Assembly: GCA_020027805.1 (NCBI GenBank) | Contig: JAHKKQ010000026.1 | Span: forward strand, 1-28,932 | Length of the DNA stretch: 28,932 bases | Direction of reading: 5' to 3' | Origin: Candidatus Dadabacteria bacterium | GTDB taxonomy: Bacteria > Desulfobacterota_D > UBA1144 > Nemesobacterales > UBA2774 | Shown: positions 23,864 through 28,932 of the stretch, piece by piece | How the letters are laid out: every line of letters begins with the position of its first letter | How positions within the stretch are numbered: position 1 is the stretch's first letter | Translations under genes and position numbers: made by a program | The notes under the pieces: model-generated | Databases searched by the model: none | Told to the model about the DNA's origin: nothing | The model's input: the letters and a program-made list of their open reading frames with translations, nothing else

Positions 23864-25072
23864 TCACTGTTTTAAACCCTTTACGAGGATATCGGAAACC
23901 GCGTTTATGTCCTTGTCGCCCCGTCCGGAGAGGCAGATTATTATGACCGAGTCCCTCGGCATTCCCGGAGCGGCCTTCCTCGTATAGGCAACGGCGTGAG
24001 CCGACTCGAGCGCCGGGATTATCCCCTCCACCTGAGAAAGGTACTTGAATCCCTCGAGTGCTTCAGAATCCGTGACGTTTTTGTAAGAGACCCTCCCCAT
24101 GTCGCTCAGATACGAATGTTCAGGGCCTACGCCCGGGTAGTCGAGACCCGGGGCTATGGAGTGAGTCCCCAGGACCTGACCGTTTTCGTCCTGGAGCAGG
24201 TATGTTTTGCTTCCGTGCAGGACCCCCACAGTTCCGCTGGATATCGTCGCTGCGTGGTGACCCGACTCAATGCCGCTTCCGGCGGCCTCGACGCCTGTCA
24301 TCTTGACCGTTTCATCCCCGAGGAAGGGATAGAAGAGACCCATGGCATTCGAGCCCCCGCCTACACAGGCGATGAGGAGGTCGGGCAGGCGCTTTTCCTT
24401 TTCCAGTATCTGCTCCCTCGCCTCCCTGCCTATCACCGACTGGAAGTCCCTGACCATCATGGGATAGGGATGAGGTCCCGCCACGCTGCCTATTATATAA
24501 AATGTATTCCTGACATTGGTGATCCAGTCCCTCATTGCTTCGTTCATCGCGTCTTTAAGCGTCTGGGTGCCCTGAGTCACCTCCCTCACCGTCGCGCCCA
24601 GGAGTTTCATACGCGTTACATTGAGCGACTGACGCCTCGTATCCTCAAGCCCCATGAATATCTCGCATTCCATATCGAGGAGCGCCGCTACTGTAGCCGT
24701 TGCCACGCCGTGCTGTCCCGCCCCGGTTTCGGCGATGACCCTCTTTTTCCCCATACGGGAGGCGAGGAGCGCCTGGCCGATGGTGTTATTGATCTTATGA
24801 GCGCCCGTGTGCGCGAGGTCCTCGCGCTTAAGGTAAATCTTCGCCCCTCCCAAGTCTTTCGTCATTCTCTCGGCGAAGTAAAGCGGCGTGGGTCGCCCGA
24901 CGTATTCCTTCAGATAGTAATCGAGCTCCTTTCTGAACTCGGGGTCGTCTTTAATTTCGAGATACGCCTTTTCGAGCTGCAATATAGCAGGCATCAGGGT
25001 TTCCGAGACATACCTGCCACCGAAGATGCCGAAATGCCCCAATTCGTCCGGCATTACAGGCCTAGCCGCCAT
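23864..25072 (-). CDS. trpB: Tryptophan synthase beta subunit
   Basis: PLP enzyme that joins indole and serine to tryptophan. Signatures: LKREDLAHTGAHKINN with the Schiff-base Lys, ETGAGQHGVATATVAALL, the phosphate loop CVGGGSNAMG, and the catalytic Glu and Asp regions in GVEAAG and GLDYPGVGPEHSYL. 402 residues is the normal TrpB1 length. The start overlaps trpF by 11 bases. trpF-trpB-trpA order with trpC, trpD and trpE absent in this window implies a split trp pathway. Confidence 0.97.
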   Translation of the reverse strand: MAARPVMPDELGHFGIFGGRYVSETLMPAILQLEKAYLEIKDDPEFRKELDYYLKEYVGRPTPLYFAERMTKDLGGAKIYLKREDLAHTGAHKINNTIGQALLASRMGKKRVIAETGAGQHGVATATVAALLDMECEIFMGLEDTRRQSLNVTRMKLLGATVREVTQGTQTLKDAMNEAMRDWITNVRNTFYIIGSVAGPHPYPMMVRDFQSVIGREAREQILEKEKRLPDLLIACVGGGSNAMGLFYPFLGDETVKMTGVEAAGSGIESGHHAATISSGTVGVLHGSKTYLLQDENGQVLGTHSIAPGLDYPGVGPEHSYLSDMGRVSYKNVTDSEALEGFKYLSQVEGIIPALESAHAVAYTRKAAPGMPRDSVIIICLSGRGDKDINAVSDILVKGLKQ

Positions 25073-25676
25073 TTTTCACCGCCTCGATAAATTTTCTCAT
25101 CTTTATATGGTTTTTCTTTCCCGGAGAATCTTCAACGCCTGTGCTCACATCCACCCCGTAGGGGTTTACGATTTCGATAGCCCGGGATACATTTTCAGGG
25201 GTTAAGCCGCCGGATAATATTACTTTTTTCGATGTATTGATACTCTTTAATACCCCCCAGTCGAAGCTCGTCCCCGTCCCCCCGTACATTTCATCCGTAT
25301 GCTTATCAAAGAGGATAGCCCGAACCGGATAAAGTTCAACCTCTACCGTATTCACAGTGTCTTTCACCCTTACCGCCTTTATCAGCTTATAAGGCAGCAT
25401 AGTGCAGAGCTCGGGGGTTTCGTCCCCGTGGAGCTGCACTGTATCTACGCCGGAAGTCTCGACCGCTCCCGTTATCTCCGGAACAGTCTGGTTTACGAAA
25501 ACACCGACTGAAGAGATGAACGGGGGCAGCGACGAGATGATTCGATGGGCGTCACGCGGGTCTATATACCTCTTGCTGCCTTTGTAAAATATAAAACCCA
25601 GCGCATCTGCGCCGAGCTCCACAGCTCGAAGCGCATCCACGGCATTGGTAATTCCACACACCTTTACTCTTACCAT
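25062..25676 (-). CDS. trpF: Phosphoribosylanthranilate isomerase
   Basis: Third step of tryptophan synthesis, an Amadori rearrangement of phosphoribosylanthranilate, TIM barrel. The catalytic Cys7 (VKVCGITN) and Asp in ILFDKHT are present, with QLHGDE and the phosphate-binding ILSGGLTPENV. 204 residues is normal. It is the first gene of trpF-trpB-trpA and has its own strong promoter directly upstream with only a few bases of leader. Not fused to trpC. Confidence 0.96.
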   Translation of the reverse strand: MVRVKVCGITNAVDALRAVELGADALGFIFYKGSKRYIDPRDAHRIISSLPPFISSVGVFVNQTVPEITGAVETSGVDTVQLHGDETPELCTMLPYKLIKAVRVKDTVNTVEVELYPVRAILFDKHTDEMYGGTGTSFDWGVLKSINTSKKVILSGGLTPENVSRAIEIVNPYGVDVSTGVEDSPGKKNHIKMRKFIEAVKNGG

Positions 25677-25687
25677 AGGGATTGAGA

Positions 25688-25716
25688 ATTATAAAAGCAC
25701 AATCCGCGTATGTAAA
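25688..25716 (-). promoter_or_regulatory. trpF-trpB promoter, very short leader
   Basis: On the minus strand TTTACA (5 of 6), a 17-base spacer and a perfect TATAAT. The -10 ends 11 bases before the trpF ATG, so the 5' leader would be about 5 bases. This leaves no room for an attenuator or leader peptide, so control must act at initiation or on the enzymes. Confidence 0.55.
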
Positions 25717-25741
25717 ACGGACTGCCGGTCCCGTTTCCACC

Positions 25742-26854
25742 CTATAAGCCGTCCAGATACTTTCTAATCGTCTCGGCTATTATTCTGTACCCGTTCTTAT
25801 TCTCATGCCCGCCGAAGTTGTTGGGGTATATCTGCTCCGCGCCCGCGCTCCGGCTGAGGGGGCCAAGCGTATCGACGTAATGGATACCGTGCTCGTCAAA
25901 ATAGCTTTTGACAGCTTTATCCGCCTGCCTCTCGTTCTCTATGAGATAATCGATCTTGTCGGATGCCTGGAGAGCTTTGTTCCCCTCTATATATTCTGCA
26001 AATACACTCTCCTTCGTGGGAATAATGACAACTATGAATACGATATTGTTTTTTCGGGAGAGCTCGTTCATCCGGCCGAAGAATTCCAGGCTCAGCCGGA
26101 GCCATTCCCTGACGTCGGCCCTCCCGAGGTCGAGCCCCCTGAGCCTCTGGTCAGGAGTGAATCCGGTGCTGATGCCGCTCTTCTCGTCCTCGAGCATAAC
26201 TATCTGCTGTCCCCTCCTTATCCTCCTCGCCTGCCTGAGGTCGTCTCCGATGAATGAAGAGCTCACGAGCCTGTATAACACACTGTTCCCGGCAAGCCAG
26301 TCGCCTATGCCGTACGAGAAGCCTTCTTCATCTTCCGATTCTCCGGTCTCGGGTAAAGATTCGAATTCCGGCTTTCTCAGATCCTTCCAATTGTCGATAT
26401 TATAAACAGCGGTAAAAGAATCCCTCAGGTCGTTTCCCATATAAAAGCCGGCGATAATAATCTTCGGACGGAGTGCGAGGGCCTCCGTTTCCATAAGATA
26501 GAGATACTCCGCGGGGCCGTAGCCCCCGAGCGAAATGTTATAAACCGTCTTACCCGTCATCCTCCCGAGCGCTCCGGGCCAGGACTCGCTCGCTCCAGCG
26601 CTTATACCATATGTGTGGGAGTCCCCTATAGCCACGACCTCGGCCGTATCCGGCAGAGACTTGTTCCTGTATCCGAGCTTATCGTGCGCCCCTGTGGCGG
26701 GCTCGATCCTGTATCCGAGGACCTCGTCCGGTACTCTCCTCGGCTTAAGAAAATCTATCGGGTCGAAAATAAGTCTGGAAATACCTTCGGCCGCCAGGAG
26801 CGATGCGACGACCGAGACCAGGATTAGAATGAAAGTCTTTAGATTTCTATTCAA
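25742..26854 (-). CDS. Membrane-anchored SGNH/GDSL hydrolase
   Basis: Type II membrane-anchored hydrolase facing the periplasm. Residues 5-23 form an anchor helix, and the domain follows. Block I is VVAIGDSHTYG with the nucleophile Ser79; block II Gly is in SLGGYGPAE; block III Asn is in MGND; the His is in NFGGHENKNGYRIIAE. The Asp expected three residues before that His in DxxH is Phe here, so the triad is atypical. Such proteins often O-acylate or deacylate surface glycans. The start is TTG with a distant AAGG SD. It is divergent from a second SGNH gene and lies next to a flippase. Confidence 0.8.
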   Translation of the reverse strand: MNRNLKTFILILVSVVASLLAAEGISRLIFDPIDFLKPRRVPDEVLGYRIEPATGAHDKLGYRNKSLPDTAEVVAIGDSHTYGISAGASESWPGALGRMTGKTVYNISLGGYGPAEYLYLMETEALALRPKIIIAGFYMGNDLRDSFTAVYNIDNWKDLRKPEFESLPETGESEDEEGFSYGIGDWLAGNSVLYRLVSSSFIGDDLRQARRIRRGQQIVMLEDEKSGISTGFTPDQRLRGLDLGRADVREWLRLSLEFFGRMNELSRKNNIVFIVVIIPTKESVFAEYIEGNKALQASDKIDYLIENERQADKAVKSYFDEHGIHYVDTLGPLSRSAGAEQIYPNNFGGHENKNGYRIIAETIRKYLDGL

Positions 26855-26946
26855 TATCAGCGAAGCCTTTGCTGCATGAACGGCTTTCCCCGGAAGGACG
26901 AGAGCGATTATCAGGAATACATATTACCGGAACCGGCCAACAGCAT

Positions 26947-26976
26947 TTGTATATCTCGAATTTCCAGTAATATAAT
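26947..26976 (+). promoter_or_regulatory. Possible promoter of the plus-strand SGNH gene
   Basis: TTGTAT (3 of 6), 18-base spacer, perfect TATAAT. The start codon is 138 bases further on, so the transcript would carry a long leader containing the G-rich run at 27000-27013. Confidence 0.33.
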
Positions 26977-26999
26977 CCAGGAAAAAGCCAGAGACAATC

Positions 27000-27013
27000 G
27001 GCGGGCGGGCGGG
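27000..27013 (+). repeat. G-tract repeat (GGC GGG C units), quadruplex-like
   Basis: GGCGGGCGGGCGGG: four G-tracts separated by single C bases, between the predicted promoter and the ATG of the SGNH gene. It could form a two-layer quadruplex in DNA or in the leader RNA. It might also just reflect local GC bias. Confidence 0.35.
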
Positions 27014-27113
27014 AATCACCGATAAAACATGTGCTATCATATTTTCGCGCCGCTCTCAAGAAAACGGTAAACTTGAGAAACCGCGCGTATAAACTGCGAG
27101 CCGAGAGCATGGG

Positions 27114-28214
27114 ATGAACAAAACCGAAAACACGCGGTCCTTTAAAAAGAAGCTGTATCTCGTACTTGCCAGCGTATTCTTTACGCTCGTTATTCTCGAG
27201 ATCGCCACGCGAATCTGGCTTGGCTTCATCGCCCCCGAGGACGTGGGACTCGAGTATTCGCTCTACACATACCTGAGTCCCGACAACCAGAGATACATAC
27301 GCCACCACTATCTGAACTATTATCCGAACCCGGAGTACAGGAGGGGGAAGACCTCTCATAACTCCCTCGGATACAGGAACGATGAGTTTCCGGCGAAGAA
27401 GCCGGAAGGGGTTTTCAGGATTGTGCTGCTAGGCGGGTCCTCGACATATAACATCGGGATCGATGACAACGATAAGACATGGGCCGCCCAGCTCGAGAGG
27501 ATACTCCGGGATAAGTACGGGTATAAGAACGTGGAGGTCATAAACGCGGGGGTCGGCGGATATAATTCCTGGGAGACACTCATCAACCTCGAGTTCAGGG
27601 TTCTCGACATCGATCCCGATCTGATAATAGAGTACGAGGGCACGAATGACGTACACGCTCGGTTCGTAGACCCCGCTTCATACAGGGGAGACGATGCCGG
27701 ACGGAGAAAGCAGTGGGATCCGCCATCGATCTTATTCCTCGAGCACAGCGCGCTCTTCAGGGTGATACTGAGAAAACTGGGCGTAACCGAGCAGGTGGGC
27801 ATTGGAAACTTCATAACCCCCAAAACCGCATACGGGCCTGTTTCCGTGGCGAAGCACAACCCCATGGCGCTCCTCGAAAAGAACCCGCCCGTTTATTTCA
27901 GACGCAATCTCAAAAACATGGCCGCTATCGCGAAGGCGAACGGGGTGGAGTTTCTGTTCTCGACGTGGGCGTATTCACCGTATCTCGATGACTATGCATC
28001 GACCCCTTATTACCAGAAGGGATTCGATGAGAATAACGAGGTGGTCAAGGAAATCGCTCTCGGCGGCGGTATGCCTTTTTTCGATTTCGCGGCGGTAATG
28101 CCCAAAGACAAGAAATACTGGCGCGACGGCCGTCACGTCAATCCACTGGGCGCTGAAAAGATGGCCGAGATATTCGCGGAATACCTCAACGACAACGGCC
28201 TTATAAAACAATAG
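27114..28214 (+). CDS. Membrane-anchored SGNH/GDSL hydrolase
   Basis: Second SGNH enzyme of the pair, different in sequence from the minus-strand one. The helix at about 14-35 anchors it. Block I is IVLLGGSSTYN with nucleophile Ser109 (Gly replaces Asp of GDS), block II Gly is in NAGVGGYNSWETL, block III Asn is in EGTNDVHARF, and the catalytic Asp-His pair is in DGRHVNPLGAEKMAEIF. So the complete tetrad is visible. 366 residues. Preceded by a purine-rich GAGAG about 6 bases before the ATG. Relatives occur in exopolysaccharide and O-antigen loci, which fits the flippase next door. The substrate is unknown. Confidence 0.85.
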   Translation: MNKTENTRSFKKKLYLVLASVFFTLVILEIATRIWLGFIAPEDVGLEYSLYTYLSPDNQRYIRHHYLNYYPNPEYRRGKTSHNSLGYRNDEFPAKKPEGVFRIVLLGGSSTYNIGIDDNDKTWAAQLERILRDKYGYKNVEVINAGVGGYNSWETLINLEFRVLDIDPDLIIEYEGTNDVHARFVDPASYRGDDAGRRKQWDPPSILFLEHSALFRVILRKLGVTEQVGIGNFITPKTAYGPVSVAKHNPMALLEKNPPVYFRRNLKNMAAIAKANGVEFLFSTWAYSPYLDDYASTPYYQKGFDENNEVVKEIALGGGMPFFDFAAVMPKDKKYWRDGRHVNPLGAEKMAEIFAEYLNDNGLIKQ

Positions 28215-28237
28215 AAACGTAAATAGATAAAACCGCT

Positions 28238-28932
28238 TCAGATGCTCCGCTCTCCGTCTTTTCTCATGTAATATCCGAACACGACGAAGGAAAGCGCCGA
28301 CTTTATTACTGCAAACCCCAGAAACGCGAGCGCCGCGCCCATGTAAGAATATTTAGGCACGAGAATGAACATGAGAGCCAGATAGACCGCGGTGGTAACG
28401 ACATAAAACGCAGTCCTGATCCCGGGTCTGTCCATGGCGAGGAGCGCCGGGTTAATCCAGTATGTGTAACGTGCTATAAGCACGCCGAGCGCGAGTATCC
28501 TGAGCGTGTTCGTAGCGGGAGCGTACTCCTCGCCGAAAACTATTCTCACTACCGGCCCCGCGAATACGATAATCAAGACCGTCACGGGCACGATCAGTTT
28601 CATGAGATTTTTCGTCGATTCTTTGATGTAGTTCTTGAACTCATCCATGGCTTTAATGGTCGTGAATTTAATGAGCTCGGGGAAGATCGCCTCGTAGAGC
28701 GTATCCACTATACGGTTTAAAATCCCCGAGACGGAATTAGCTATTCTGTAAAACGCCACGGCGTCCTTACCGGCAAAAAACCCGAGAATCATTATTCCCA
28801 GATACTTGTCGCTTCCGGTTTTGAGCGTCGCCATGAAGCTCGTATTCCCGAGGAACCAGGCGATCTCCTTCCACTGGCTCTTTATCAGAAATATATCGGC
28901 GGTAAGCCAGTTCCCCAGTTTTTTTTCGTCGA
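28238..28932 (-). CDS. Polysaccharide/lipid-linked oligosaccharide flippase, C-terminal part, truncated by window edge
   Basis: Membrane protein of the oligosaccharide flippase (Wzx-like, MVF/MOP) superfamily, which moves lipid-linked sugars across the inner membrane. Only about 230 residues are in the window. The frame is open to the edge (it begins DEKKLGNWLTADIFLIKSQW), so ATG 28834 is not the start. Hydrophobic helices lie around LIVPVTVLIIVFAGPVVRIV, YVVTTAVYLALMFILVP, and GAALAFLGFAVIKSALSFVV. The GEEYAPATNTLRILALG turn is typical of the family's later helices. Convergent with the SGNH gene, gap 23 bases. Probably the edge of a surface-polysaccharide cluster. Confidence 0.85.
   Translation of the reverse strand, partial: DEKKLGNWLTADIFLIKSQWKEIAWFLGNTSFMATLKTGSDKYLGIMILGFFAGKDAVAFYRIANSVSGILNRIVDTLYEAIFPELIKFTTIKAMDEFKNYIKESTKNLMKLIVPVTVLIIVFAGPVVRIVFGEEYAPATNTLRILALGVLIARYTYWINPALLAMDRPGIRTAFYVVTTAVYLALMFILVPKYSYMGAALAFLGFAVIKSALSFVVFGYYMRKDGERSI

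Noticed and set aside
23996..25090. 364-residue plus-strand frame opposite trpB
   Set aside because: An antisense shadow caused by codon bias in trpB; contains no recognisable domain.
1..28932. tRNA, CRISPR array, insertion sequence or prophage signals
   Set aside because: I scanned for tRNA T-arm patterns, regularly spaced repeats, transposase motifs and phage genes and found none. A decisive check would be running tRNAscan-SE and a CRISPR finder.

Overview
The window carries a dense set of mostly housekeeping genes from a Gram-negative bacterium with moderate GC content and frequent AGG/AGA arginine and ATA isoleucine codons. Two lipoprotein-type signal peptides, a lipid-linked sugar flippase fragment and a PA2779/PA2778-type pair suggest a diderm. 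The gene content and codon habit would fit a Thermodesulfobacteriota (old Deltaproteobacteria) or Dadabacteria-like lineage, but that placement is an inference with low confidence. I see no tRNA, rRNA, CRISPR array, insertion sequence or prophage gene. Convergent gene pairs are separated by only 2 to 33 bases, so space is tight.

Left part (1-8478). A hybrid histidine kinase cut by the window edge is followed by two small unrecognised proteins and a CDF zinc/cadmium exporter. On the minus strand are an SbcD-like metallophosphoesterase and a class V aminotransferase. Then come prfB (peptide release factor 2, with an intact programmed +1 frameshift), NAD kinase and a small protein with a weak nuclease-like motif.

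Middle (8490-18535). A cytosolic PAS-GAF-PAS histidine kinase (minus) is divergent from a plus-strand run glyA-nrdR-tatD-pdxA. Next, on the minus strand, are a class III-type sirtuin, a branched-chain-amino-acid-type binding protein without a visible signal peptide, and the operon rsmD-coaD-aspC. This aspC lacks about 69 internal residues of the aminotransferase fold although the reading frame stays open.

Right part (18536-28932). A three-gene plus-strand cassette encodes a PA2779-like small membrane protein, a PA2778-like C39 cysteine peptidase lipoprotein and a TPR lipoprotein. Elsewhere the last two are usually one fused protein. A minus-strand run follows: trpF-trpB-trpA, a DHH phosphoesterase with a receiver-like N-terminal domain, and fmt. 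The window ends with two divergent membrane-anchored SGNH hydrolases and the C-terminal part of a polysaccharide flippase, which looks like the edge of a cell-surface glycan region.

Cross-cutting signals are the prfB autoregulatory frameshift, the internally deleted aspC, the peptidase cassette whose membrane protein has a Gly-Gly next to its transmembrane helix, and several genes (fmt, trpF, the CDF exporter, perhaps pdxA) whose -10 box lies so close to the ATG that leaderless transcripts are predicted.
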